A stretch of 64,000 nt of DNA from Microbacterium nanhaiense (GTDB lineage: Bacteria > Actinomycetota > Actinomycetes > Actinomycetales > Microbacteriaceae), in the NCBI RefSeq assembly GCF_014646015.1, contig NZ_BMMQ01000004.1:62001-126000 (forward strand). Reading direction: 5' to 3'. The notes below the pieces were generated by a model that saw only the letters and a program-made list of their open reading frames with translations, made no database searches and was not told the origin of the DNA. A program made the position numbers and the translations under genes. Positions 1-8,199 of the stretch are shown here, piece after piece (within the stretch, counting starts at the first letter, position 1; each line of letters starts with the position of its first letter).

Positions 1-2
1 CC

Positions 3-1058
3 ATCGCCGCGCTTGTCGCCAACCCCCTCTTCGGTTGGCTAGCCGACGCCACGAGGCGGCGCCGGACGCTTCTCGTCGCGGGCGCGGCCGGTGGATTTGC
101 TGGCTGTACCGCACTCCTCTGGGCTCCCTGCATCGGTATGCTCACGGTTGCCTGGATCTCCGCGCAAGTGGGTTACAACATGTGCTTCGGCGCAATCAAC
201 GGCCTTGTCTCGGCGCAACTCGCACCCGCCGACCGAACCCGTGCGGCCGGTGTACTCTCCGCCGTCACTGTGCTCGGCGCGCTGCCCGGACTCGCGGCCG
301 CCGCTGTCTTCGCCAACCACCGCTCTCTGATGGTACTCGCCGTACCAGCAGCAGCGCTCGTCGCGATCCCCCTTATCGCGTCGCGCCTCCCCGGCGAGAG
401 CGCATCGGCGACGCGCCGCAGTCGGTTGCACGTGCCGATTCGCACCATCGCGACATCCGCGTTCGGGCTCGCCGTCGCTGCACGGTTCGTCATCGCCCTC
501 GAACTCGCGGCCGGCCTGATCTTCGCGCTCTATCTCTTCACGGACCGGTGGCATCTGGGCACGTCCGCAGCGGTTCGGCTGGTCTCCATCGCAACGCTGC
601 TCGGTGCTGTCGGGATCGTCGGCGGCTCCTGCGCCATCTCGCTCACCCGCCTCCGCGTGATCGCCCCGCGCGTGCTGCTCGGAATCGGGCTCGGCGCACT
701 GGCACTCGGCACCGCCGCGCGGGGCCTCGCCCCGACGCCCACCGTGTTCCTCGTCGCCACGTTCATCGCGGGCTGTGCGATCGGCACAGGGTTCACCGCC
801 TCGCGATCGCTCGCGCAAAGCGCTTTGCCAGCTGCGGATTCCGGCCTCGGACTCGGCGTACTCAACGCCGCGAACACGCTGGCCCCGGCCATCGCCCCCC
901 TTCTCGCCGGCGCGCTCGTTATGCCCGGAATCATCCCCTGGCAGACCGACGGCTATGGCGCGATGTACCTCCTCCTCACGATCCCGATCGCGCTCTGCGC
1001 GGCCGCGATCCCCATTTCCCGTCCCCGGAGAAGCCGATCGCTCGTCTCAGCTATATAG
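3..1058 (+). CDS. MFS transporter, 3' part (start lies before the window)
   Basis: The reading frame is open from base 3 and enters the window in mid-gene. The first visible residues include GWLADATRRRR, the charged loop (motif A) that follows TM2 in major facilitator exporters. About nine further hydrophobic segments follow, separated by short polar loops, giving 351 visible residues. A conventional ATG at 138 would start inside the membrane domain, so I treat it as internal. It is probably a drug or metabolite exporter of the inner membrane; the substrate cannot be told. The stop codon lies inside the palindrome 1051-1086 that precedes the next gene, a TetR regulator, so that regulator may also influence readthrough from this gene. 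Confidence 0.85.
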   Translation: MAALVANPLFGWLADATRRRRTLLVAGAAGGFAGCTALLWAPCIGMLTVAWISAQVGYNMCFGAINGLVSAQLAPADRTRAAGVLSAVTVLGALPGLAAAAVFANHRSLMVLAVPAAALVAIPLIASRLPGESASATRRSRLHVPIRTIATSAFGLAVAARFVIALELAAGLIFALYLFTDRWHLGTSAAVRLVSIATLLGAVGIVGGSCAISLTRLRVIAPRVLLGIGLGALALGTAARGLAPTPTVFLVATFIAGCAIGTGFTASRSLAQSALPAADSGLGLGVLNAANTLAPAIAPLLAGALVMPGIIPWQTDGYGAMYLLLTIPIALCAAAIPISRPRRSRSLVSAI

Positions 1059-1086
1059 TTTGCACGCAGGTGTGCAAACTATATAG
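1051..1086. promoter_or_regulatory. Perfect 36-bp palindrome, probable TetR operator
   Basis: Two exact 15-base arms (1051-1065 CTATATAGTTTGCAC and 1072-1086) are separated by 6 bases. It overlaps the stop of the upstream MFS gene and ends 9 bases before the TetR start codon. The AT-rich outer ends (CTATATAG) could also serve as -10 sequence. The position fits an autoregulatory operator for the 1096-1716 regulator and its operon. There is no T tract, so a simple terminator is less likely. Confidence 0.6.
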
Positions 1087-1095
1087 ACTCTCCTC

Positions 1096-1716
1096 ATGAC
1101 CACATCGACGCGGCGACGCGATGCGGTCGCCAACCGGCAGGCGATCCTCGACGCGGCCGCCGAACTCCTCCGACAGGATCCGCAGGCCTCGATCGACGCG
1201 ATCGCCACGTCCGCGGGGCTCACCCGCCGCGCCGTGTACGGCCACTTTCGGTCGCGCGAGGCGCTCCTCGCGGAGCTCCTCGAGCGCGGGGCTGCCGAGA
1301 TCTCGCGCGCGGTCGAGGGGATCCGCCACGACGACCCCGCCACGCGGATTGCCATGCTCGCCACCGCGATCTGGCAGTCCATCGCCGATATCAAGCTCGT
1401 CGTGCAAATGCTCGTGCACGGGCCGCTCGAGAAGCTCGTCGGGGAGGCGATCGCGCCCGTGCGCCGCGCGCTCCTCGAGGCGGTCGAGAGCGGCGCCGCG
1501 CGCGGATCCTTCCGGCGGGATCAGGATCCCGCCCTCACCTCCCTGCTCATCGAGCGCACCGCGCTCGGCATGCTCGACGTGGCCGTCGCCCGCGGACTCG
1601 ACGACGACGCGCAGCGCATGCTCGCCGTCAGCGCACTCGGCATCGCGGGTCTCGACTGGCGCGCCTCGCGAGACGTCGTCGACGCCCTCGGCTCCCCCAC
1701 GGGAGGAGTCGCGTGA
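1096..1716 (+). CDS. TetR/AcrR family transcriptional regulator
   Basis: A 206-residue cytoplasmic repressor-type protein. Residues about 10-55 form the TetR N-terminal HTH: RQAILDAAAELL, then IDAIATSAGLTRRAVYGHFRSREALL, which contains the usual recognition helix and the Y-x-H-F turn. The C-terminal ligand-binding half is helical and not assignable. The start at 1096 is the first ATG after the palindrome. The gene overlaps the next one by 4 bases (GTGA) and heads the operon 1096-4319, so it probably controls the ABC-like and YhgE/Pip genes and itself through the palindrome at 1051-1086. Confidence 0.9.
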   Translation: MTTSTRRRDAVANRQAILDAAAELLRQDPQASIDAIATSAGLTRRAVYGHFRSREALLAELLERGAAEISRAVEGIRHDDPATRIAMLATAIWQSIADIKLVVQMLVHGPLEKLVGEAIAPVRRALLEAVESGAARGSFRRDQDPALTSLLIERTALGMLDVAVARGLDDDAQRMLAVSALGIAGLDWRASRDVVDALGSPTGGVA

Positions 1717-2312
1717 CCACCGAGAAGCTCCCGACCGTCCCCACGCTCGCCGCCCGCGGCATCACCGTCGGGCCCCTTTCGGCCACCGACGTCGAGGCGA
1801 GGGCGGGCGAGGTGACGCTCGTCGCCGTCGAGGGCGGGCAACGCGCCGACTTCCTCGCGCTCATGCTCGCGGGGCGCATGACTCCGAAGGCCGGCGTCGT
1901 CGAGCTCGACGGGCGCGAGGATCCGAAGGGCCTGCGCAAGCGGGTCGCGATCGTCGACGCCCCCGACACGAGCGCACCGGCCGATTCGCTCCCGCTCGCG
2001 TCCGTCGTCACCGAGGAGCTCGTCTTCGCGGGGCTACGCGCGCCGCGCCGCGCAACGCGCAAGCTGCTCGCGGACGAGAACCTCTCCGACCTCGCCTCGA
2101 CACCGATCGGCGAGGTACCGGCCGCGGCGCGGATTCGCGTGCTTACGCGCACGGCCGCGGCCCACCCCGATGTCGACATCCTCGTCATCGCCACGCCCGA
2201 TCGCCACGGCGGCGACACCGCCGCCTGGTACGACACGGCGCACGCCTGGGCCGCCCGCGGCTACACGGTGATCGTCCTCGCCTCCGCCGCGGCGGTCGAC
2301 GCCGCGGGCTAA
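1713..2312 (+). CDS. Degenerate ABC-ATPase-like protein paired with YhgE/Pip
   Basis: A 199-residue protein starting at GTG 1713, preceded by GGGAGGAG at 1701-1708 and translationally coupled to the TetR gene. The overall pattern is that of an ABC nucleotide-binding domain: an N-terminal beta region, 'LLAGRMTPKAGVVELDG' as in the strand after Walker A, 'KRVAIVDAP', and a Walker-B-like DILVIATP near residue 163. However, the P-loop position reads AVEGGQRADFLA and lacks GxGKS/T, and the LSGGQ signature is replaced by GEVPAAAR. It may have lost ATP hydrolysis and act as a structural or regulatory partner of the YhgE/Pip protein encoded next. Intact homologues were not checked. Confidence 0.6.
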   Translation: MTTEKLPTVPTLAARGITVGPLSATDVEARAGEVTLVAVEGGQRADFLALMLAGRMTPKAGVVELDGREDPKGLRKRVAIVDAPDTSAPADSLPLASVVTEELVFAGLRAPRRATRKLLADENLSDLASTPIGEVPAAARIRVLTRTAAAHPDVDILVIATPDRHGGDTAAWYDTAHAWAARGYTVIVLASAAAVDAAG

Positions 2313-2326
2313 GCCGCACCGCACAG

Positions 2327-2402
2327 AACTCGGAGATGTCACGAGAATCGGAAGGATTCCGCGCATCGCTCCGAGTTTCGTGATTTCTCCGATATTCGTG
2401 AC
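2327..2402. repeat. Nested inverted repeats 3' of the ABC-like gene
   Basis: AACTCGGAG (2327-2335) pairs exactly with CTCCGAGTT (2369-2377). GTCACGAGAATCGG (2338-2351) pairs, with two mismatches, with CCGATATTCGTGAC (2389-2402). The two pairs are interleaved, so the motif recurs in both orientations within 76 bases. It begins 15 bases after the stop at 2312 and lies before the YhgE/Pip gene. It may act as a partial terminator or processing site. Confidence 0.5.
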
Positions 2403-2426
2403 GCAACCACACCGGGAAGCACTCAC

Positions 2427-4319
2427 ATGACGTTCCTCACCCTCGTCCGCACCGAGCTCAAGCGCCTGACCGGCTCGCCGATGCAGATCCTCGCCCTCGT
2501 CGCGCTCATGCTCGTGCCCCTGCTCTACGCGGGGCTGTACCTGTGGGGCAATGACGACCCGTATGGCAACCTCGACAGCGTGCCCGCAGCGCTCGTCGTC
2601 GACGACGCCGGCGCCACGCAGGACGGCGAAGACGTCAACTACGGCGAGCAGGTGCGCGACGACCTGATCGACGACGGCACGCTCGACTGGCACGAGACCA
2701 GCCTGAAGGAGGCCGAATCGGGGCTCGCGGCGGGCGAATACGACTTCATCGTGCGCTTCGGGCCCGACTTCTCGTCCGCCCTCACCTCGATCGCCGACGA
2801 CGACCCGACGAAGGCCGTCGTCGAGCTCACCACCAACGACGCCAACAGTTACCTCGCCGGGACGATCGCCGACACCGTCACCGACACGGTGCGCGACTCG
2901 CTCACGCAGGAGGTCGGCGAGACCGCGGCCATGACACTCCTCGACTCCGTCGCGACCATCCGCTCCGGCCTCGCCGACGCCGCCGACGGCGCGCAGCAGC
3001 TCGCCGATGGATCCGCGACCGCGAAGGACGGCGCCGACACGCTCGCGAGCGGTGCCGGCGAAGCCGCCAGCGGATCCGAGCAGCTGCTCACGGGGCTCAA
3101 CACCCTGAACTCGTCGGTCGAGCCGCTGCCGGGAAAGGTGAGCGAGCTCGCCACCGGTGCCCGTCAGGTCGCCGACGGCAACCAGCAACTGAACGCCCAG
3201 GTCGCTCCGGCGGCCCAGCGCATCGCTGACGCCGTCGCGAAGCTCCCGAGCGACCAGGACGTGCGCGATCGCCTCGCAGAGATCGGCGTGCCCGAGGAAC
3301 AGATCGAGCCCATCGTGCAGCTCATCGCGCCCGCGGGCAACGACATTCGTCAGGCGAACGACGACGTGCAGGCCGCGGCCGGCGCGGTCGCGCAGCTCGC
3401 CGACGGATCCCGTCAGGTCGCCGACGGCGCCCAGCAGCTCTCCGACAACATGCCCGCGCTCGCGAGCGGCGTGGCCTCCGCGGCGAGCGGGGCGTCGTCG
3501 CTGAACGACGGCGTCCACCAGCTCGCCGACGGATCCGCAGAGCTCGCGGACGGCCTCGGAGACCTGAAGGACGGATCCGCGGAGCTCGCGACCTCGCTCG
3601 CGAACGCCGTCCAGGAGATCCCCGACCAGTCGGAGAGCGAGCGGCAGACGGCCGCGAAGATGATGTCGGATCCGGTGTCGGTCGAGTCGGGCGCGACCTC
3701 CGCGGCCTCGTCTTACGGCGCGGGGATGGCGCCGTTCTTCATCAGTCTCGCGGCCTGGATCGGCATCTACGCGCTGTTCCTCATCGTCAAGCCGTACTCG
3801 CAGCGCGCCGTCACCGCGCTGCGGAGGCCGCTGCCGATCACGCTCGGTGCGTGGGCCACCCCCGCGGCGCTCGGCGTGCTGCAGATGGGCGCGGTGTTCC
3901 TCATCGTGGCGTTCGCGCTCGGATACCAGATCACGCACCCGGCGGGAATGATCGGGATGATGGCGCTCACCTCGGTGACCTTCGCCGCGATCATCCTGAC
4001 GCTCAACGTGCTGCTCGGGAGCGTCGGGCAGTTCCTCGGGCTCGTGCTCATGGTGCTGCAACTCGTCTCGGCCGGCGGCACCTTCCCGTACCAGACGCTG
4101 CCGACGCCGCTCCGTACGCTTCACGAGGCTCTGCCGATGAGCTATGCCGTCGACGCGCTGCGCCAGCTCATGTACGGCGGCGACATGTCGCGGGTCTGGC
4201 ACGACGTGCTCTTCCTCGGCTGTTGGCTCGTGATCGCCCTCGGCGTCGCTTACCTCGCGATCACGCGCATGACCAGGACCCGCACCATGCGCGACCTCCG
4301 CCCCTCCCTGCTCGGCTGA
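2427..4319 (+). CDS. YhgE/Pip-family membrane protein
   Basis: A 630-residue membrane protein. One N-terminal transmembrane segment (about residues 18-40) is followed by a long extracytoplasmic region. Residues about 170-400 are built of repeated Ala/Asp/Gly-rich units (LADGSAxxxDGA, QVADGAQQL, LADGSAELADGL) typical of the coiled-coil region of YhgE/Pip proteins, which are related to ABC-2 permeases and phage-infection proteins. From about residue 430 there are five to six transmembrane helices. Relatives act in export or stress tolerance, and some as secretion accessories; the substrate here is unknown. It is the third gene of the TetR operon, 114 bases after the ABC-like gene, with an inverted-repeat element between them. 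Confidence 0.85.
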   Translation: MTFLTLVRTELKRLTGSPMQILALVALMLVPLLYAGLYLWGNDDPYGNLDSVPAALVVDDAGATQDGEDVNYGEQVRDDLIDDGTLDWHETSLKEAESGLAAGEYDFIVRFGPDFSSALTSIADDDPTKAVVELTTNDANSYLAGTIADTVTDTVRDSLTQEVGETAAMTLLDSVATIRSGLADAADGAQQLADGSATAKDGADTLASGAGEAASGSEQLLTGLNTLNSSVEPLPGKVSELATGARQVADGNQQLNAQVAPAAQRIADAVAKLPSDQDVRDRLAEIGVPEEQIEPIVQLIAPAGNDIRQANDDVQAAAGAVAQLADGSRQVADGAQQLSDNMPALASGVASAASGASSLNDGVHQLADGSAELADGLGDLKDGSAELATSLANAVQEIPDQSESERQTAAKMMSDPVSVESGATSAASSYGAGMAPFFISLAAWIGIYALFLIVKPYSQRAVTALRRPLPITLGAWATPAALGVLQMGAVFLIVAFALGYQITHPAGMIGMMALTSVTFAAIILTLNVLLGSVGQFLGLVLMVLQLVSAGGTFPYQTLPTPLRTLHEALPMSYAVDALRQLMYGGDMSRVWHDVLFLGCWLVIALGVAYLAITRMTRTRTMRDLRPSLLG

Positions 4320-4324
4320 GAGGG

Positions 4325-4443
4325 CGTGTCCCACCTAGTGCGGGTATGGGGGCGGGATACGCGCATTAAGTGGGACATGCCCTGTGCCCGTGTCCCACTT
4401 AACGCGGGAATAGCACCGCCATTCCCGCACCAACTGGGACACG
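4325..4443. repeat. Four-copy alternating motif array, 20-base unit
   Basis: A 20-base unit close to CGTGTCCCACTTAATGCGGG occurs four times in strictly alternating orientation: forward 4325-4344, reverse 4361-4380, forward 4389-4408, reverse 4424-4443. Copies differ at one to four positions. The array fills the gap between the YhgE/Pip stop (4319) and the gene starting at 4462, so folded RNA could form several alternative hairpins. No open reading frame is disturbed. Confidence 0.85.
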
Positions 4444-4461
4444 CCCCCGTACGCTCGAAGC

Positions 4462-4746
4462 ATGTCTGACATCGACATCAACGCACTCGCCTTCAACGTC
4501 TCGATTCCCGAGCATCTGCGGTGGCGCGACGAGCGGCGCGGCGAGGAGTTCGAGCTGCAGTCCATCACGGTGCGCCTGCTCGCCGACGGATCCCTCGCGG
4601 CCAAGGCGTACGGCAGGCCCGTCGCGGGTGGGCGCGGCGCGTACGTCTCCTTCGCCGTGCGCCGCAGCGCCGAGATCGACGCGCTGATCACCGAGGCCGC
4701 GACCGAGGCCTCGCACCGCTGGGCGGCGCACGCGGGCCTCGGCTAG
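4462..4746 (+). CDS. Small hypothetical protein (94 aa)
   Basis: A 94-residue protein beginning MSDIDINALAFNVSIPEHL, with no signal peptide or membrane segment. It looks like a small alpha/beta domain: a charged central region (RWRDERRGEEFELQS), then short strands (ITVRLLADGS, AYVSFAVRRS) and a C-terminal helix. I do not recognise the family. It stands alone between the motif array 4325-4443 and an AlkZ-like gene 15 bases downstream, with which it may be co-transcribed. Codon use and third-position GC match the neighbours, supporting a real gene. Confidence 0.65.
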   Translation: MSDIDINALAFNVSIPEHLRWRDERRGEEFELQSITVRLLADGSLAAKAYGRPVAGGRGAYVSFAVRRSAEIDALITEAATEASHRWAAHAGLG

Positions 4747-4761
4747 CCCTACGCTGTCCCC

Positions 4762-5766
4762 ATGCAGAACCTCACGATCGCCGAGGCGCGGCGCGCGCGC
4801 TGGGCGAGCCAGTTGCTCGGCGGATCCGAGCTCACGCCCGCGCAGGTCGTCGACCGCGCCGTCGCGCTGCAGGGCCAGGATCTGCCCGCCGTGATGAGGG
4901 CGATCGCGATTCGCTCGGCGCCAGGCACCACGATCGACGACGTCAAGGCGGCCTTCGAGCGCGGCGAGATCGTGAGGTCCTGGCCCGCGCGCGGCACGCT
5001 GTTCGCGACGACGCCACGCCACCTGGCGAACCTCCTCTCGCTTACGGCCGAGCGGATCCACCGGTCGACGGCCACCCGCCGCGCCCAACTGGGGCTCGAC
5101 GACGCCACGCTCGCGCGTGCGCTCGAGATCGCGCCGCGCGCCGCGACGCGCGCGGAGGTGCTCGCCGCGTGGACCGCGGCCGGGCTGGATCCGTCGGGCG
5201 GGCGCGGCTATCACCTCATCTTCCACCACGCGGTCGCGGGCGCGTGGCACTGGGGTGCCTTCCGCGGCGACGAGCAGCTGCTGACGGAGACCGTCGCGGC
5301 GGCGGCGGATCCGGATCCGCTGCCCGCGATCGTCCGCGGGCTGGTCGCCGCGCGGGGGCCCGTCACCGAGAACGACCTCGCGTGGTGGCTGAAGCTGCCG
5401 AAGACGGCGATCCGGCGCGCGCTCGATGGGCTCACCGAGGTGAGCGTCGAGGGCGAGCGCGCGTGGGTTGCGGGCGAGCTGGCGGATCCGGGCGACACCG
5501 GGGTGACGCTCCTGCCCGGCTTCGACGAGTGGATCCTCGGTTACGAGAAACGCGATTTCACGGCGTCGAGCGCGGTGCAGAAGGCGCTCGTCCCCGGCAA
5601 CAACGGCGTGTTCCGCCCCGCCGTGCTCGTGGACGGGGTGACGGTGGGCACGTGGCAGCACCGCACGAGGAGCCGCCGCGAGGCGACGTTCGAGCTCGTC
5701 GAGAAGGTCACGGCGGCGACGAGGAAGCGCATCGAGCGCGCCGTCGGAGACTGGCCGCACGCCTGA
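4762..5766 (+). CDS. AlkZ/YcaQ-like winged-helix DNA-binding protein
   Basis: A 334-residue soluble protein of the HTH_42 family (winged-helix DNA-binding domain-containing proteins). Some members, such as AlkZ and YcaQ, are DNA glycosylases that unhook interstrand crosslinks or release alkylated bases. The N-terminal motif ALQGQD (about residues 34-39) matches the position and Gln-x-Gln pattern of the AlkZ catalytic motif. The central region has tandem winged-helix-like segments (LVAARGPVTENDLAWWLKLP), followed by LLPGFDEWILGYEKR and a C-terminal TWQHRTRSRREATFELVE strand. A role in base repair is inferred. It is convergent with the LacI gene, 10 bases between stops. Confidence 0.75.
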   Translation: MQNLTIAEARRARWASQLLGGSELTPAQVVDRAVALQGQDLPAVMRAIAIRSAPGTTIDDVKAAFERGEIVRSWPARGTLFATTPRHLANLLSLTAERIHRSTATRRAQLGLDDATLARALEIAPRAATRAEVLAAWTAAGLDPSGGRGYHLIFHHAVAGAWHWGAFRGDEQLLTETVAAAADPDPLPAIVRGLVAARGPVTENDLAWWLKLPKTAIRRALDGLTEVSVEGERAWVAGELADPGDTGVTLLPGFDEWILGYEKRDFTASSAVQKALVPGNNGVFRPAVLVDGVTVGTWQHRTRSRREATFELVEKVTAATRKRIERAVGDWPHA

Positions 5767-5776
5767 CGGGACTCGC

Positions 5777-6784
5777 TCAGGCGGTCGAGCCGCGCGCCTC
5801 GAGCCTGACCGGCACGACCTCGCGCACCGGATCCGTGCGGCCGTCGAGGCGCGAGAGCAGGAGCTCGGCGGCGCGGCGGCCCATCTGCTCGCCGTTCTGG
5901 TTGACGCTCGTGAGGGAGACGCCGGGCTGGCGTGCGAGGGGAACGTCGTCGTAACCGACGACCGCCACGTCGCGGGTGGTGAGCCCGAGGTGGTCGACGG
6001 CGCGGAGCATGCCGAACGCGAGCGCGTCGTTCGCGGCGAAGACGGCGGTCGGGCGCTCACCCCCGCGGAGCAGGTCGACGCCGACGGCGAAGGCGTCCTC
6101 CTCCCGCGGGCCGCTGCGGGACACGCGGGCCTCGAGCCCCGCGACGTCCATCGCGCGGAGGTATCCCGCGAGGCGCCGCGCGTGCGGGCTGCCGGAGGCG
6201 GGATCCGTGACCTGCTCGGAGCGGGTGAGGTGCGCGATGCGGCGGTGGCCGCGCTCGAAGAGGTGCGCCATCACCTGACGGGTGCCGTCGGCGTCATCGC
6301 CCGAGACGACGTCGAAGGCGTCGGAGGCCAGGTCGCGCCCGAGGATCACGAGCGGCATCGCCCGGGCGTACTCCTCGAGCCACGCCTGGTCGATGACGGG
6401 CGACACGGCGATCACGCCCGCGACGTTGTGGTCGGAGAGCGTTTCAAGCGAGCGCTGTCCCTCCCGCTCCGGCGACTGCGAGGGCGCAACCATCACCTGA
6501 TAGCGCGAGTCGTCGACGACCGACATCACGGCGTCGAGAACGGGCGCGAAGAAGGGGTTTCCGAGGCTCGCGAGCTCGACGCCGATCGTCGAGCTGGATC
6601 CGCGCATCGCCCGGGCGGCGATGCTGGGCCGGTACCCGAGCTCTTCGATCGCGGCGTTGACGCGCTGGCGCATCTGCTCGCTCACACCGTAGGCGCCGCG
6701 AACGACCTTCGACACGGCGGCGGGCGAGACCCCGGACGCGCGGGCAACGTCGCGGAGGGTCACCCGCGAGCTCGGTGTGCTCAT
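5777..6784 (-). CDS. LacI-family transcriptional regulator
   Basis: A 335-residue regulator. The N-terminal HTH reads VTLRDVARASGVSPAAVSKVVRG, followed by the hinge helix RPSIAARAMRGSSSTIG and a periplasmic-binding-protein-like effector domain (GVIAVSPVI, HLFERGHRRIAHL, AVFAANDALAFGMLRA, VAVVGYDDVPLA). It is transcribed divergently from the MFS/GH78 pair, with a 40-bp near-palindrome between them. It most likely represses that transporter and glycosidase and releases on a sugar. Which of the LacI-type operators elsewhere in the window it can bind is unknown. Confidence 0.9.
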   Translation of the reverse strand: MSTPSSRVTLRDVARASGVSPAAVSKVVRGAYGVSEQMRQRVNAAIEELGYRPSIAARAMRGSSSTIGVELASLGNPFFAPVLDAVMSVVDDSRYQVMVAPSQSPEREGQRSLETLSDHNVAGVIAVSPVIDQAWLEEYARAMPLVILGRDLASDAFDVVSGDDADGTRQVMAHLFERGHRRIAHLTRSEQVTDPASGSPHARRLAGYLRAMDVAGLEARVSRSGPREEDAFAVGVDLLRGGERPTAVFAANDALAFGMLRAVDHLGLTTRDVAVVGYDDVPLARQPGVSLTSVNQNGEQMGRRAAELLLSRLDGRTDPVREVVPVRLEARGSTA

Positions 6785-6834
6785 GCGCCCTCCCGTTCCT
6801 CGCTGAGACTCGTCCAGATTAGCCGAGCCGAATG

Positions 6835-6874
6835 TGTGTTACGTTCTACAACATCTCGTGTAGAACGCAACACA
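6835..6874. promoter_or_regulatory. 40-bp near-perfect inverted repeat between divergent LacI and MFS genes
   Basis: TGTGTTACGTTCTACA (6835-6850) and TGTAGAACGCAACACA (6859-6874) are inverted copies with one mismatch, around an 8-base centre. Just beyond lies a smaller ACAC-TTTCG-TGTG palindrome and a partial third copy (GCGTTCTGCC). The arms centre on CG, as LacI-family operators do. It sits about 50 bases from both start codons, fitting control of both transcripts. Confidence 0.65.
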
Positions 6875-6924
6875 CTTTCGTGTGGCGTTCTGCCTCATAA
6901 GCACTGTGCCTCAAAGGAGAGCCC

Positions 6925-8199
6925 GTGAGCGCTGTCTCAACGAAGAAGACCACCAACCCGTGGTGGGTTGCCGTGATCGCCGGAATGGCGTCGTTCCTCG
7001 ACGCCGGAGCGATCGTCGCGACCGGAACCGCCCTCGTCCTCTACCAGGACGACTTCGCCCTCGCGGGCGCCGACATCTCGCGCCTCTCGGCGCTCCTCAC
7101 GGTCATGATCGCGATCGGCGCGTTCGTCGGCGGACGCCTGGGCGACCGCTTCGGCCGCCGACGCGTGTTCACGGTGACGATGCTGCTCTACATCGTCGGC
7201 GCCGCGTTCCTCACGGTCGCGATCGACCCGTGGATGCTCTACGTGGGCCTCATCCTCGTGGGCCTCGCGGCGGGCGCCGATCTGCCCGTCTCGCTCGCGA
7301 TGATCGCCGAAACGGCGCCCGCGGACCAGCGCGGCCGCATGGTCAGCTTCACCCACGTCCTGTGGGTCGCGGGCATCCTGGTGCCCACCTTCATGGGGAT
7401 CTTCGTCGGCAACATGGGCTCCGCCGGTGCGCGCTGGCTCTACGGCGTGCTGCTCGTCGTCGCCGTCATCGTGCTGGTCCTGCGCACGCGCCTGCCCGAG
7501 TCGAGCGAGTGGCAGCACGCGCACGACGTCCGCACGGGTGCGATCGCCGCCGCCCCGAGCGAGCACACGCAGGAGGCCTCGATCCGCGACCTCTTCCGGA
7601 GCAAGTACCTCCTGCCCCTCATCGCGCTCGGCCTGTTCTTCGCGATCGGCAACATCACCGCCAACACGCTCGGCCAGTTCAACACGTACCTCTACGTCAA
7701 CGTCGCGGGCTCGGACGTCAGCACGGCGTCGACGATCTCCCTCGCCTCGTACGCGTTCAACCTCGTCGCCATGTACTTCGTCGTGAAGTTCATCTCGACC
7801 CGCTATCGCATGCTCGTCTTCGGCGTGGGCGCGCTCATCACGATCTTCGCGTACGGCGTGCCCGCTGCCCTCGGCGTCTCGCTCGCCACAATGATCGCCC
7901 TGTCGTTCATGACGGCGCTCGGCGGCCCGATGGCCGGAGAACCGATCTTCAAGGTGTGGTCGCAGGAGCTGTTCCCGACGCTCTACCGCGGCACCGCGCA
8001 GGGCATCATGATCGCCTTCACCCGCCTCGTCGCCGCGGGCATGGCGCTCATCACGACGGGCCTCATCGACCTCGGCCCGCGCGTTCTGTTCATCATCCTC
8101 GTCGGCACCACGGTCGTCGCCGTCTCGATCGGCTTCTTCTGGATTCCCCGGCTGCCGAAGGCCGAGGGCCGCACGGGTCTGGAGCGCGAGAGCCGATGA
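6925..8199 (+). CDS. MFS sugar/metabolite transporter
   Basis: A 424-residue inner-membrane protein with 12 predicted helices. The GTG start at 6925 follows AAAGGAGAG at an ordinary distance. The motif-A loop reads GGRLGDRFGRRRVFT after TM2, and the second half carries a weaker copy. The sequence style (MIAETAPADQRGRMVSF; KVWSQELFPTLYRGTAQG) is that of the sugar-porter / metabolite:H+ symporter branch. It overlaps the GH78-type glycosidase by 4 bases (ATGA) and is divergent from LacI. It most likely imports the sugar or glycoside on which that cytoplasmic enzyme acts. Confidence 0.85.
   Translation: MSAVSTKKTTNPWWVAVIAGMASFLDAGAIVATGTALVLYQDDFALAGADISRLSALLTVMIAIGAFVGGRLGDRFGRRRVFTVTMLLYIVGAAFLTVAIDPWMLYVGLILVGLAAGADLPVSLAMIAETAPADQRGRMVSFTHVLWVAGILVPTFMGIFVGNMGSAGARWLYGVLLVVAVIVLVLRTRLPESSEWQHAHDVRTGAIAAAPSEHTQEASIRDLFRSKYLLPLIALGLFFAIGNITANTLGQFNTYLYVNVAGSDVSTASTISLASYAFNLVAMYFVVKFISTRYRMLVFGVGALITIFAYGVPAALGVSLATMIALSFMTALGGPMAGEPIFKVWSQELFPTLYRGTAQGIMIAFTRLVAAGMALITTGLIDLGPRVLFIILVGTTVVAVSIGFFWIPRLPKAEGRTGLERESR

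Noticed and set aside
2034..4334. Very long open frame (766 aa) on the minus strand opposite the YhgE/Pip gene
   Set aside because: Arg/Glu/Val-rich, no domain, antisense to a recognisable protein with matching codon bias; a typical high-GC shadow.
6882..8195. Possible N-terminal extension of the GH78-type protein to 1070 aa
   Set aside because: The extension is an out-of-frame reading of the MFS gene; the ATGA at 8196 gives a natural start.
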